Origin: Mycoplasmopsis columboralis
GTDB lineage: Bacteria > Bacillota_I > Bacilli_A > Mycoplasmatales > Metamycoplasmataceae
Direction: 5' to 3'
NCBI RefSeq assembly: GCF_900660675.1
Contig: NZ_LR215039.1
Span: 620,001-684,000 of the forward strand
DNA length: 64,000 nt
Below are positions 1 to 13,300 of this stretch, in pieces; within the stretch, counting starts at the first letter, position 1; every line of letters begins with the position of its first letter. Below the pieces are notes generated by a model that had not been told where the DNA came from, searched no databases, and saw only the letters and a program-made list of their open reading frames with translations. The translations under genes and the position numbers were made by a program.

Positions 1-1299
1 CTTGCTAAAGCAACCGCAGGTGAAGCTTCAGTTCCATTTTACTTTGTATCAGCATCTAACTTTGTTGAGTTATTTGTTGGTATGGGGGCTAAAAGAGTTC
101 GTCAAGTTATAGCTGAAGCTCGTAAAAATTCTCCAGCTATTATCTTTATTGATGAGCTTGATGCTATTGGTAGAACAAGAGGAAGTGGTATTGGTGGAGG
201 ACATGACGAACGTGAACAAACACTTAACCAACTTCTTGTTGAAATGGATGGAATTAAAGAAAATTCAGGATTATTGTTTGTAGCTGCAACTAATAGAACT
301 GATATTTTAGACCCTGCTTTAACACGTCCTGGACGTTTTGACAGAATTATTACTGTCGGACTTCCTGATGTGAAAGAAAGAGAAGAGATCTTAAAATTAC
401 ATGCTAAAGGAAAGAGATTTGATTCTTCAATAAACTTTGAAAAATTAGCAAGAAGAACACCTGGATTTAGTGGTGCTCAACTTGAAAATGTTATTAATGA
501 AGCTGTGTTGCTTTCAGTTAGAGAAAACACAAATGTTATTAGTGTTGAATTAATTGATGAAGCAATTGATAGAGTTATGTCAGGACCAGCTAAAAAATCA
601 AGAACTATCACTAAAGAAGAATTAACCCTTGTTGCTTACCATGAAGCCGGACATGCAGTTGTTGGTTTAAAAATGCCAGGTGGAAATAAAGTTCAAAAAA
701 TTACCATCATCCCTCGTGGGAATGCGGGTGGATATAACTTAATGATGCCTGAAAACGAAAAATACAATTACACCAAACAAGAATTGCTTGCAAGCATTGC
801 AAGCTTTATGGGTGGTAGAGTAGCTGAAGAAATTAAATACGGAAGCAAAAATATCACTACAGGAGCTAGTGATGATATTAAAAAAGCTACTTCAATTGCT
901 CGTAGAATGGTTGTTGAATTTGGTATGTCTGATTTAGGACCTATTAAATATCACGACGAGGAAGGAAATCCTTTCTTAGGAAAAACTTTAGCCAACGGTG
1001 GAGGTATTTCAAACCAAGTTAGTCATGAAATTGATTTAGAGGTAAGAAAAATAATCTTTGAAGCCAAAAATATTGCAACTAAAATTATTAACGAAAATCT
1101 TGAACTTCTTGAATTAATTAAAACATTATTACTTGAACAAGAAACTATTATTGCTGAGGAAATAGAATACATTGCTAAAAACCTTGCTTTACCTCCTAAA
1201 AAAAGCGAACAAGAAAAAAGCAATCAAAATAATATTGAATTAGATGATTTAATAGAACTAGTTGGTAATGAGGAAAATAAAGAAGCATCAAACAAATAA
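1..1299 (+). CDS. ftsH: FtsH ATP-dependent zinc metalloprotease, 3' part (5' end outside window)
   Basis: FtsH is a membrane-anchored AAA+ protease that degrades misfolded membrane proteins and short-lived regulators. The reading frame is open from base 1, so the N-terminal membrane part and Walker A lie upstream. The 432 visible residues begin just after Walker A (LAKATAGEAS). They contain Walker B (IIFIDELDAIG), the second region of homology (AATNRTDILDPALTRPGRFD), the zinc site HEAGH, and a helical C-terminal protease domain ending in an acidic, Lys/Asn-rich tail. All motifs are intact. A strong hairpin follows the stop codon. Identification is very secure. Confidence 0.97.
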   Translation, partial: LAKATAGEASVPFYFVSASNFVELFVGMGAKRVRQVIAEARKNSPAIIFIDELDAIGRTRGSGIGGGHDEREQTLNQLLVEMDGIKENSGLLFVAATNRTDILDPALTRPGRFDRIITVGLPDVKEREEILKLHAKGKRFDSSINFEKLARRTPGFSGAQLENVINEAVLLSVRENTNVISVELIDEAIDRVMSGPAKKSRTITKEELTLVAYHEAGHAVVGLKMPGGNKVQKITIIPRGNAGGYNLMMPENEKYNYTKQELLASIASFMGGRVAEEIKYGSKNITTGASDDIKKATSIARRMVVEFGMSDLGPIKYHDEEGNPFLGKTLANGGGISNQVSHEIDLEVRKIIFEAKNIATKIINENLELLELIKTLLLEQETIIAEEIEYIAKNLALPPKKSEQEKSNQNNIELDDLIELVGNEENKEASNK

Positions 1300-1310
1300 A
1301 AATAATAATG

Positions 1311-1339
1311 AGCACAGCACCATATAGGTGCTGTGTTTT
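1311..1339 (+). terminator. Rho-independent terminator after ftsH
   Basis: CACAGCACC (1313-1321) and GGTGCTGTG (1327-1335) form a perfect 9-bp stem around ATATA, followed by TTTT. It lies 11 nt after the ftsH stop. Confidence 0.9.
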
Positions 1340-1420
1340 ACTAAAATCTAAAAAGAAGAGAATTGTACTAAATTTATTTAAAAATCTATATTTATTGCAA
1401 AAAGAGACATTAATAAGTTT

Positions 1421-1426
1421 TATAAT
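1421..1426 (+). promoter_or_regulatory. -10 box for the large surface-protein gene
   Basis: TATAAT stands 36 nt before the ATG at 1463. No good -35 is visible (TTGCAA at 1395-1400 is 20 nt away). A ribosome-binding site AAGAGG precedes the start. This is pattern evidence only. Confidence 0.5.
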
Positions 1427-1462
1427 TAAATATACCAATTAAGTTAGTAGTAAGAGGTTAAA

Positions 1463-4400
1463 ATGAAAAAAACAATCAAAAGTAAAACAATTAAAAATAT
1501 ATTAATTTCAAATTTTATGCTTTCAGCACCACTTGCAAGTGTTGTTTCTTTATCTGCAAACAATAATTCATTAAATGATATTAATGCATCATCTACCACT
1601 GATGAAGAACCCTCAATTGAGAATATTCTTACAAGTACAGATTTAGCTCAAAGAAAAACTCAAGCTAAAGACGCAATTTCTACATATGAGTATTTAAATA
1701 AAGCTCTTAGAGATAAATTTAAAGAGCAAGTAGACTCAGCTACTACAAATGATGAAGTAGACACCCTTTTAAGAAATGCTTTAAAATTTAATAATTTAAT
1801 ACAACAAACCACTGTAGTATTTGATAAATACGATGAAATTTCAAAAAATGATGTTTATACAAGAGCGGCAAGTTCTGAAAGAACAGCTTTTAGAAATGCA
1901 TACAATAGCTTAAAAACATTATTAGAAAATGTTGAAGATTCAGAATTCCCAAATAAAAATCACTCTCAATTAAAAATTTCTTCAACAAACTCAGTACCTA
2001 ATTATGAAGATGTAAAGCAAAAAGCGGATTCATTCTTAAATGCGAGAAAGCAATTAAATGGTTTTAAAGTTACAATCACATTTACTGGTGACAGAAAATC
2101 TTACCTAGCTTCTGAGGTTCCTCACGATCTTTTTCATTTTGAATTTACAAACGCTAATAGTTCAATTGAAGATTTTTCTCTTTGAAAGGGAAGGGTAAAA
2201 TCTTTTGAAGATGTGCAAGACAAAACAGGACCTAATGGTAGATTAAAATTAAAATATGAAATTTTCAACCCCAACATAAATCAATGAGTAGAAGTAGCAA
2301 GTACTCAGCTCTTCACCGGTTTTCAAACAGAATATTCACGATTACGTAAATTATTTGATGATAGCAAAGCTTCTAGAACCGAAAATAATGATATTTTCAA
2401 CTTTTCTGCTGAACTTTTGAATAAATGACCAAATGAAGCGCAACCAGAAGAAGTTGTAAAAGAATTGAATAAATATTTTTCTCAGCATAATGCTATTGCA
2501 ATTTTACAACCAGATGAAAAAATGTATCGAGATGATCAATACGGTACATACAGATTTCACATAAAACTTCAATCAACTAAAGATGGTTACACAGATATAG
2601 AAACTAACAGTAGACAGATAGGTTTTGAAAGATTGTTTTGAAGTTATGTAAAAGAAAAAGATCGACTTAGACAAATAAGAGATCAAATCAATAACGGAAC
2701 AATAAAAGCAACAGGAACAGCCGTAAACAGTCAAAATTTTTCTTCTTACACTTATTTTGATAACCATTTAAGAGGTGCTGATTGAAACGATATAACTTTT
2801 AAAATAAATGACAGAGTTTTAACACCGTATACTGAAGAAATTTTAAAAAGAATAAATCCAGATATACATATTGCTGATTTAGAAAACGGAACAGGGAATT
2901 TATTTTATTATGATAAAGAACTTAATGCAATTTTTGAAATCACTTACCCGCATTATAGATATGCTGAAACTGAAAATTACTTAGGAAGTCATATCGGAAG
3001 AATACCTCTAAGTATTTTTAGTGCTAGAGAACATTTATTAAATAACTTTCATAAAGATCAAATACCTCCGGTAGAAGAGATTAATAATAACAATTATTGA
3101 ACTCCTTGATGATATCCTTTATCGGTTGCAATACAAGATCCAACAATTGATGATAGTATTAATGGTAAAAACGCAAGAATTGAAATTTCTCCATTTTTAA
3201 CCGAAAGAGAAAGATTAAATATCATTTTAAATGATTCAAATTATCCAAGTGCTTTAAATAAAAGTTTTGACAAAGAATTTTTGAAAGAATTTTCTCCAAG
3301 ATTTGCATCTGAAAATGATGCAAAAATTGCAATAGATAATGCACTAGAAGAACTCATTGATCCTAATAGTTATGACGAAAATAGAAATTATTCAGATAAA
3401 TCAACATATACTTATTTTCAATCCACTGAAGCTTTAATAACTGACTTTTCATATGATGAGGAATTAGGAACCTTAACTTTCAAATACAAGCTAAGAACAC
3501 AAAATCAATGAAGTTATCATGGTCTTGTTGATGACAGTAGTGACATAGATAAAAGCGATGAAAGAACTGTTACTTTGCAAGGATTTAGAGCTAGACAAGA
3601 TGTTCTAAGAGAATTAAACACAGAAATTGCAAAAGCTACATCTATAAATTACACCAATAAAAACTTAACTCCAAGTGAAGAGAATTTTAATTTTTCAAAT
3701 TTTGAATTTAATTTTCAAAGCAATGGAGATTCATTTACGGTTGGTCCAAATGACGATTTTCCAAACTATGTTCAACGAACACAAACCACTGCTGCTAAAA
3801 ATTATCAAATAATTGATAATTCTGATATTGAAATTGATCCAAATAGCAAAAACGACCGTTTAGGAACAATTAAAGTAAGATTTAGATTAAATTCAACGGG
3901 TGAATCTAGTTACAAAGATATTTTATCTAACTGAACTAACTGATTTACAGTATCTGGTTTTTTAACTGAAAAAGAAAAATTAGAAAAAGTTTTAAATGAA
4001 GATCCAAACCACGAAAATCTTTATGTAAACACTGATAATTTAGAATTTCCTAATAAAGACACTAAAAAACCTTCTGATGTTTCAGATCAAGAAATAAAAG
4101 ATGTTTTAAACGGATTATATGAATCCAAAAAAGCATCTGTTATTGTAGATTCTGTAAAAAGAGACGATAAAACAGGTGAAATAACCGTTACATATAAAAT
4201 CAATTCAACTAAAGATGGATTAAATGATATTCAAACTGAAAATACAAAAACTTTAAAAATTTCTGGTTTTGTTCAAGATCAAAATAAAAACACTAATTTA
4301 GACAGTTTTAACGAAAATAGTGTTGACATCACCTTTGATAATTCTTCAAGTGTGTTGCCAAGTGATGAAAATTCAAAAAACAAAGACAATTATAATATTC

Positions 4401-7084
4401 AATTAAATAGTGACGATCCAAATTTACAACCGCAAATAATAGGCGTAATTGGTTATGATGATATTAACGGAAAAACTTTAGTAGCTTATAAAGTTATTGA
4501 TAATAATCCTGAACATCTAGATCCTGATACTGGTTCAAAACCTGAATCGAAAGTCTTTTATAAAGCGGTAGAAGGATTCAAAACAGAAAGAGACAGACTA
4601 ACTTCCCTTAAAGATGATGCTAACAGTAATTTAAATTACTCAAATGCACAAAATCCAAAAGCATCAACATTCCCAAGTAAAGTGCAAGGAAGTGATTATG
4701 TCCTTGATAACACTTTTTCAGCAAACAATAAAGTTTCAACAACAGATACAACATTAACTCCAAATAATGAAGATGGAACTATTAGGGCAAATTACAAACT
4801 TAATACTACAAAAACACAAGATGAATTATTTAAAGTTGATGAGACTTTAGTTCCTGAAACTGCTCGCCAAGATTTAAACGAATTTAAAAACAGAAACTTT
4901 GTATCTCCTACTACAGAACAATTTAAAGTTTCAGTTGATAATATTAAAGCTGATAATGGATTCTTAAATTATGAAAGAGATTTAGATAATAAAATTCAAG
5001 CTGCTAAAAAAGCTATTGATGTTAAAGAAAACCTTTCAGAAGAAGAAAAAGCAAAACTTAAAACTGATTTAGATCAAGCTAAAGCTGAATTTAAACAATC
5101 AACATTACCTGTTGAGGATGCTTATAATGATGCTAAATCAACAATTGAAAACGTCAATAGCAATGCAACTACAACTGATGCTACAAAAGCTGTCAAAATC
5201 TCCGAAGTAGATACAACATACCCACACTTAAATAAAGAACAAAGAGATCAAGTTAAAAATAATATTAAAAATTCAAACACTTTGGAAGTTCAAAATTCAA
5301 ATCTGCCTGCAACCACAAAAGTTGAAGAAGATGCAAATGCTCTTGATGATTCAATGAAAGATACCAAAGATCGTGTAGATGCAAATAATTCATTTACTAC
5401 CGGAGACAAATACACTAATGCTCCACAAAATCTTAAAGATCAATATGATGCAGCAATTCAAGCAGCTAAAGATTTAATCCCGCTTCATACTAATGCTGAC
5501 GGAACTAATACAAAAGTTCCTACACTTGAAGGAATTGAGGATTGAAAAGACTCAATAACAAAACCAAATACTTCAAATTACCCACTTGAAGCAGTTGAAG
5601 AACTTAAACGTGTTATTGATTACTATAAAGACAAAATAAATAACTATGTATTTTCTAAAGAAGATGCTATCAAAGGAATTGATAATCTTGAATATCTTTC
5701 ACCAAAAGAAAAAGAAAACTACAAAAATGAAATTAATAATGTTAACCCAAATGAAAAAGATACTGAAAATTTATTAAATACAATAATTGACAACGCAACA
5801 AACACTAATAATCAGAAAAAAATATTTGCCGATAATATTCAAAATTATAAAAATCTTAATCAATCACAAAAAGATCATTTTATCAATCAAATCAAAGCAA
5901 ATCCATTAGTGAGTGAAGATTTATCTAAAGATATACCAATGAGCACAATAATTGCGCAAGGAAAATCATTAGATGATAAAATGGGTGAACTCAAAAATCA
6001 ACTAGAAAACGCAATTAAATTAAAAAACACCAATGTTTATCTAGAAAATACTCCTGAAAACCAAAATGATTTTGATGATGCTATCATGAATGGGATGTTA
6101 GTAATTAATAATGAAACACCTAAAGATTATCAAAATCCCAATTTAAACGAAAATCAGGTGCAAGAATTAATTAATAAGCTTATTTTAAAAGAAAAAGAAC
6201 TCACCAAAAAAGCTGTAGATAATTTAGATAATTTAACCAATGATCAAAAAGATCATTTTAAAAATAATATTGAATCTTCAAAAGAAACACAATCAATTCA
6301 GCAAGAATATGTGTCAGCAAATAAATTAAACGATTTAATAGAAAATGTAATTAATTCATTAAAAAGGTTAAATGAAAATCCTTCATTAGAAAACAAAAAT
6401 CAATCTCAAGATCTTATTGATAAACTTAAAGATCAAGCTGGTCAAGAGTTTTCTAATAAGTATCAAAAAGTGCTTGATTCAATTGTGAAAAACTCTGATT
6501 TAAATGATGCTTTAAAAAATTACAGAAACAGTTCAATAAATAATCCTGAATACGAAAGCAAAAAAGACGCTTTAGAAAAACTTTTAGATTCTCCAATTGA
6601 TGGAATTGAATCACCAAATGATAAACTTAATGCTTTAGTTGAAGATTTAATTAGCAATTATAAAAATATTCATGCTCAAGGAGAAAGTGAAATAGGACTT
6701 GTTGATTCGTTAATTAAATTAGATAAAGATCAGTTTAGTAGCTGAAATCAAAACAACAATACTAAAGGTATGTTTGATAAGTATAATTCATTAGACAAAG
6801 ATCTAAATGATAAAAACTATTTTGATATTATCAAAAAAGCAATTCAAAACAATAATAAAGTTCCAAATAAGATTTATGAACAAATAAAATCGATAAATGA
6901 TTCAGACGCTTCAAATGTGATTAAATCAGTTCTCAAAGGATATTTAGATTCACTTGAAACATCAAATGATTATTGATGAAAACATTGAGGTTGATACGTC
7001 ATTTTAACCACTGGTTCATTAAGTGTCATTTCATTAGTTTATGCATCTATTAAGAAGTTTTTGAAAACAAAATTTAATAAGTAA
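1463..7084 (+). CDS. Large surface protein with Lipoprotein_17-like, FIVAR-like and GA-like modules
   Basis: One 1873-residue frame with many TGA tryptophan codons. The first ~33 residues form a basic start and hydrophobic stretch like a signal peptide, without a lipobox cysteine. The C-terminus has a hydrophobic segment (YVILTTGSLSVISLVYASI) and a Lys-rich tail, so the protein is probably exported and anchored at its C-terminal end. The N-terminal two thirds repeat a unit ending in patterns such as GEITVTYKINSTKDGL...ISGF, which resembles the mycoplasma Lipoprotein_17 variable-surface domain. Around residues 1290-1360 is a FIVAR-like helical module. GA-like three-helix units follow at roughly 1400-1490 and 1580-1630 (for example DNLTNDQKDHFKNNI). 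GA modules in other bacteria bind albumin; binding here is only inferred. It stands alone between two terminators. Confidence 0.8.
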
Positions 7085-7094
7085 TTAAATATTT

Positions 7095-7125
7095 AAACCC
7101 GACAATCCACTCGCCGGGTTTTTAT
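7095..7125 (+). terminator. Terminator after surface-protein gene
   Basis: AAACCCG (7095-7101) pairs with CGGGTTT (7115-7121) across a 13-nt loop, followed by TTATT. The following ~230 nt up to 7359 is AT-rich and holds no gene that I can see. Confidence 0.75.
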
Positions 7126-7359
7126 TATTAATTTAAAAAGGTTTAAAAATAGCAAAATTTGTAAAATCTATTTAAAAACAAAATAACATTCAAAATTTTA
7201 AAAATATTATTTCAAGATTTTAAAGTGTTGTAAAAATTTACTTTTATATTGTAATTAGAGCCTTTTTTGAGTTTTTTTGCGTTGCTACCTGATTGTTATA
7301 ACTTTAATTTTATGAATTTTGTTATAAAATAAATTATAAATAATTTAAAAGAGGAAAAG

Positions 7360-10300
7360 ATGTGAAATTTATTTAAAGAAGTTTTCAGGTCGTTAACAAA
7401 AAATAAAGCCACATTAGGAGGATTAACAATACTTGTTTTTCTTTCTTCTGGTATTTTTACTTTGTTCCATGACATGAGTAAATCAATGAAGGTTCAGTAT
7501 CAAAAATACAAAAATCTTTCAAACGGACATGATTTAACTGTGGATTTAAATATTCCTTCATCAGGAAGTTTTTATAACAACGGTTATTACATAAATGGGC
7601 TCACACAATCTAATGGCGGAATTTACTATGATAAACCAATAAATTACATTTCAGGTCAATACAGTCTCCAAAGAAACATAATTTCAATTGAAAACATTCA
7701 AGATAATTTCATTAATCTTTCAACTTTTGTTGGTTCAAATGATGAATTTTCAAACAAATACATCAAAAGAAATGATTTTATTAAACTATATAATGCTTTG
7801 TCTGATAAAAACTTTTCAGAGCAAGGAATTATTTTAAACTACAAAAATCCAACAAAATCTTTTGTTGTTAATCAAAATTACTCTTTAGATACTTTTACAA
7901 AAAATGGTAATAATTATGAAGAATTCAAAACTAAATTATTTGCCAATAAAAACAATTCTTTTACTCTTGATAAAAATTATAAACTTTCAGAATTATTAAC
8001 ATTAGATAAAAGCGGCGACCAAATCTATTTTTCACAATTACCTACTTTATTTGTTAATTTACAAACAAATGAAGTAACTTTTGATTTCGTTAAAGGAAAA
8101 AATTGAGAAGAACAAGAGCAAGCTTATAAAGTATTTGGTAAATCATTGGCAAAATTATTCGGATTAAAACCAATTGCCAACAGTGAATTTGTGTATGTAA
8201 AAGATTCAACTATTGAACCAATATTGGTTGATTTTCCAAATGAAGACGAAAACACTTTAGAGCAGTATTATAATATTGACTTACACAATAATTATTCTTA
8301 CTTTGATTTGTTCGGAAATGAAGATATTCAAATTGATAAAAATAAAAGTTTTTCATTTCAAGCAAACAAGGAATATCTTGTACCTTCTTCATGAGCAGCT
8401 GTTGAAAATGAAGTAACTTTCTTTAGAAGAAAACTATACACCACAACATATGACGATGAAAACAAAGACAAATGAAAAGGTTCATACAAAACTTTTATTT
8501 CAAACATTTTTAGTGGGGATGATAATGAATTAAAAAAACAATATGCTCGCTTTGCATATTGAGATAAAGAAATTAATCGTTATGTAACCTATTTTAACGA
8601 GTCTGGTATTGCAGATGTTACACCAACATTGATTAATTCATTAAATTTAAGCTTATCAATTGATGAAGTTAATAATACTAAATTAGTTTTAGCTCCTGAT
8701 TTTGAGCAACCTGCTGCAGTAAAATTAAGCGATTTCAAACTAGAAGAACCAAAAACAATTAGTGAAATTGAAGGTTTTGAAAAAATGAATTCTCAAAACT
8801 ACAAAATCACAACTTCAAAATTCTATAAAGAAAACATTGTAAAAACTATTCGTGATGGTGCTTTATCAATAACCAAAAAAAGCATTACAGATGACATTAT
8901 CAATTTAACTGGAAAAGAAAATGTTGGACTAAGACAAACCACAACTGTTGAATCTGTAGATGAAAATGGTAAAAAAAGCGTTTTCAATTTTGTTAATATC
9001 GGAGACAATGAAAATACAATTAATGGCGTTGAATTAAATGTAGACAAACCTATTAATGAAAGCCAAAATAAAACAGCTATTACTGAATTATCATTGCCAA
9101 TTGATAAATTCTTCAAAACAAAACAAATTGATTCATTTATTTCAAAAGAAATTTTAAATCAAGCTAGATACAATATCAGTCCTAACCCAGAGTATTTAAT
9201 TCCTGATTATAATTATGAAAACGTAATATTCGTTGATCGTAACAATAATACATCAAGAAACTATTCAAGTAAGAAGGTATACCGTTTAAGTGATTATGTC
9301 GAAGACGAGAATTCTCCGTTAGTCAATAATTTTAACTCTTACGGAATTGCGTTTATGAACGCAAGTGATTTTATATTGTTAAAAGCAGTTTATGATCAAA
9401 ATGGTGCATTTACACATTGAATCAATACTTCTTTACCAGAAAATGTTAATGGAATTCTAAATTTAGATCAACTATACCAACAATTTCTTCAGTATAAGTG
9501 AATATTAAGATTAAACTATGTTAATCCAAACGGATGGGGTAGAGTTGATCCTAATTTCCCAAATATTGTTTCACTTCCATTTTTCTATAGAGGTCCTAAA
9601 GTTGATATTCTTCAAGAAGCTCTAAACAAAAACTCTCTTTCTTTAGGTCTTGAATATATTCAGAAAATGCTTTATGAATCAGATTTAGTTCAAAAAGGAT
9701 TTTTATCTAAAGAAGAAGTTTATGCAATCATTGAAGGAGCTAATTACGCAATTAACGAAAACGATTTTGCTAGAATTTTCTCTTCAGGAAACATCAATTT
9801 GATCGTAATTCCTAAAATGATGTTGGATTTAGTTTATAGTTTAAGTCATAATCCAAAAGGTGACTACTTAACAAAAATTCTTGATTCAATATTAAAGAAA
9901 TCAATAGAAATTCTAAATGAACAGGGTACACTTGAACAACAAAAAAGTTATTTAAAAGAACAATTAAATAATTTATTTACCTTTGTAAAAGGTGTGTTCG
10001 GCACTGATTTATCGAAATTTATTGCACCTCAAACTTTAATTGATTTATCTAAAGATCCTAAAGTATTTCTTCAAAGTTTAAGAGATATTGTTGCAAGTTT
10101 TGATTTTAGAAGTTTTTCTGATAAAGTAAAAGTCTTTTTTGATGATCAATACAATAAAAAAACTTTAATTGATGGAATTGAAAGAGAAAGAAAAATCAGT
10201 ATTACAGAAGTTTTGATTTGACTTTTTGAAACTTCAAATCAATCATCCCTTAAAGATGCTTTATTTAAATTTTTAGACAACATTAATATTAAATTTTTAC

Positions 10301-13300
10301 TTGATTCAGAAAAAGGAATTCAAGCAATTGTTCAAAACTACATTCCAAAATTTAAGCCTTTTTTAAGTAGTTTGTTAACTAAAGTTAACGATCCTAACAA
10401 TGATGAAAGTTCAAAATATGTAAATTTAATTAACGGGTTAAAATTCTTTATTAACTCATTTAATTTAGAAGAATTCTTAAATGTTTTAAATAAACAAATT
10501 AAATTACAACCTTTTGATCAAAGTTCAGTTGTTATCAATAGCATTACTGGTCAAAATGAAACAGTAACTAAATACTATTATGCAGGTGCTGTTAATAACA
10601 TTGATATTAATTTAGCTATTTTCAAATCTTTATTTAGCGTACCTAGTTCTGATGTTGTATTTAAAGATCAAATTGTAAAAATGTTTAATCTTTCAAATAA
10701 AGGTTTTTCAATCAAAATTGATGAAAACAAATATTTAAACCTACCAGCTCCTGATGATCAAAAACTTGGATTTTTTGATTTCATTGATGCATTAACCACT
10801 CAAAATAACATTGACGATCTTGAGTCTTTACCTTTATATAACATTGACAAGTTGTTAAAGAAACTTAAAACTCAAAACGAATTAAAATTCAATTCACTCT
10901 CATTTGAAGAAAGAAAAGTTGCCGTAGATTATTTAGGATTAGCTGATAAGGTTGATTTAAATGAAGAACAACTCAAAGAAGTTGTTCAAAAATGAGATAC
11001 ACTCTTTAGTTTACTTGTGCTAGATGATTCAAATTTAAAATATCACACTAATATGAGCATTGGGTCATTAGGTTACTTTTTTAAAAACTTTGATGTATCC
11101 CATTCTTCCGAACTTTTTTACACACTTTCAAAAAAACTTTTAGAACAATTAATTAAAAATCCAAATCAAAATCAGTATTCATATCCAAAAGATTCATGAA
11201 TTTTATTTAAAGAATGATGAAACTTATATACCTCTTTACCAAATGTAAATCATGCTCGTAAGATTGAATTTTTAAATAAATGACTTGAAATTGCAAATAA
11301 TGAAAGTGTTGTTCAATCATTTAATGATTTTGAGTTGTTTAAACCTAGTTCACAAAATATCGCCTTATATGAAAATACAAAATTTGGAATTTCTAGATCA
11401 TTAGCAAATCCAAGAAAAATGCAAGAATTATTCTTTGCAAAAAATAACAATAGATACAAGAATCCTCTTTTAGATAATTTATTCAAAAATTACAGTGAGT
11501 TTTATGAAGTGATTGCGGCAAATGAGTATGGATGAACAGTGGTTTTCTCTCAAATTGCAGCTTCTCATATGTACTTTAATGTAGGCGGAAATTCATTAGA
11601 TGGACAAGCTCTTAAATATAGTGCATTACAATCAGTTGTAATAGATAATTTTATTAATGGATTTTTAAACAATCAAGTTGTAATAGATAATCAAGAAAGT
11701 ATTTCAAGAATTTTTGCAAACTCATTCCCTCCTTTATCTTTACTTGGAATTCCTGACACTGTTGTTTATCCTCTTTTAATTAGTTTTTATCCACAAACTT
11801 TAGTTTGATACTTAACTAATACCGATGATGTTGATGTATCAATATCTGAGAATGCTAATTTAGCTTATTTTGTTAAAAACAAATTAGTAAATTTTGAAGA
11901 AATAGCAAACTTACCTATTGATAAATTCACCCAATGAATTAAAAATTTTGCTTCTGAAGTTGTATACAAATCTACAATTGAAAATGATTTAACATTTGCC
12001 ATTGCCATTGATGATGATTTCTTCACTTGACAAAAAAAACAACAAGCTTATTTAGATGGTCACTATACTGTTTTTGGAGTTAATTTATTTGACATAATTT
12101 TAGGAGCAATGGACTCAATTACTGCACCAGTGGTTCAAAATAACTTTTTAACATTTAGCCAAAGTAGCTCTTCTCTTGTAAAAGCAAACTATGCTTGATT
12201 ACAAAAAAATAATAAGAAAATTTACACCGGTGAAATTCCGCAAAATCCAATTTTAATGCAAGCATTACTTGAAAAAATTGACAAAGATTTTGTAGTTGAA
12301 ATTAACGGATCAAGATTTATTATTGTTGGAGATGAAGGATCATTTGATTATTTATATCCAGTTATTGATGAAGCAAACTTGCAAGTAGATGTTGAAAACC
12401 AAGGAATTTTATATGTAAATGACAAAGGATTTTCTAGAATTAGATATTCATACTTAGGAAATGCTTTAAAAGAATATCTTGTTGTTAAAAAACCTCAAAA
12501 TGTTAATGTTAAACTTTTACAAAATAAAATTGAAGATATTATTCAAAACACTATTGATGATCCAAACAGAATTAAAAGAACATATTTAAATAGTGAATTA
12601 GATGGATTAAACCCTGAACGTTCATTAAGAATTTCAGCTATTGAAAAAATTATTAAATCAGTTTCTACCATTTCATTGCAACTTTCAATTATTATGATTT
12701 TCCTTGTGTCAATCTCAGTTATCTTTATTATTAAGCGTTATGTATCAAATAAAAATAAAGTTATTGGAATTTTGGTTGCTCAAGGTTACACTCCAATGCA
12801 AATTGCAATGTCAATGACCATTTTTGCTTTCTTTACCGCTTTAATTGGTGGGACAGCTGGATATTTAGCTGGATTTTTAAATCAAGCTGTGGGAATTAAA
12901 ATTATTTCAGCATATTGAACTATTCCAATTGAAACACTATCATTCTCACTTACATCATTTGCTTCGACAGTGATTTTACCAATGATTGGAATGTCACTTC
13001 TTATTGCTGTGGTAACTCTTTATTCTTTAAGATGAAAAGCTATTGATTTAATGAGTGGAATTGCTGATTTATCAATTGGAAACTTACAACAAAAATATCA
13101 AGGACTATTTAAAAAAGTTAATATCAAAGGGAAATTCTCCGCTTCATTAATCTTTAATAGTTTCTGAAAATTGGCTGCATTTGGATTTAGTATTATCTTA
13201 ACTTCAATTGCGACAATTTTCCAATTCTCAACCTTAGGAGTCTTTGAAAAATCAATCAATAAAACTTATGAAAATAGAGATTATTCATACCGGTTTGATT

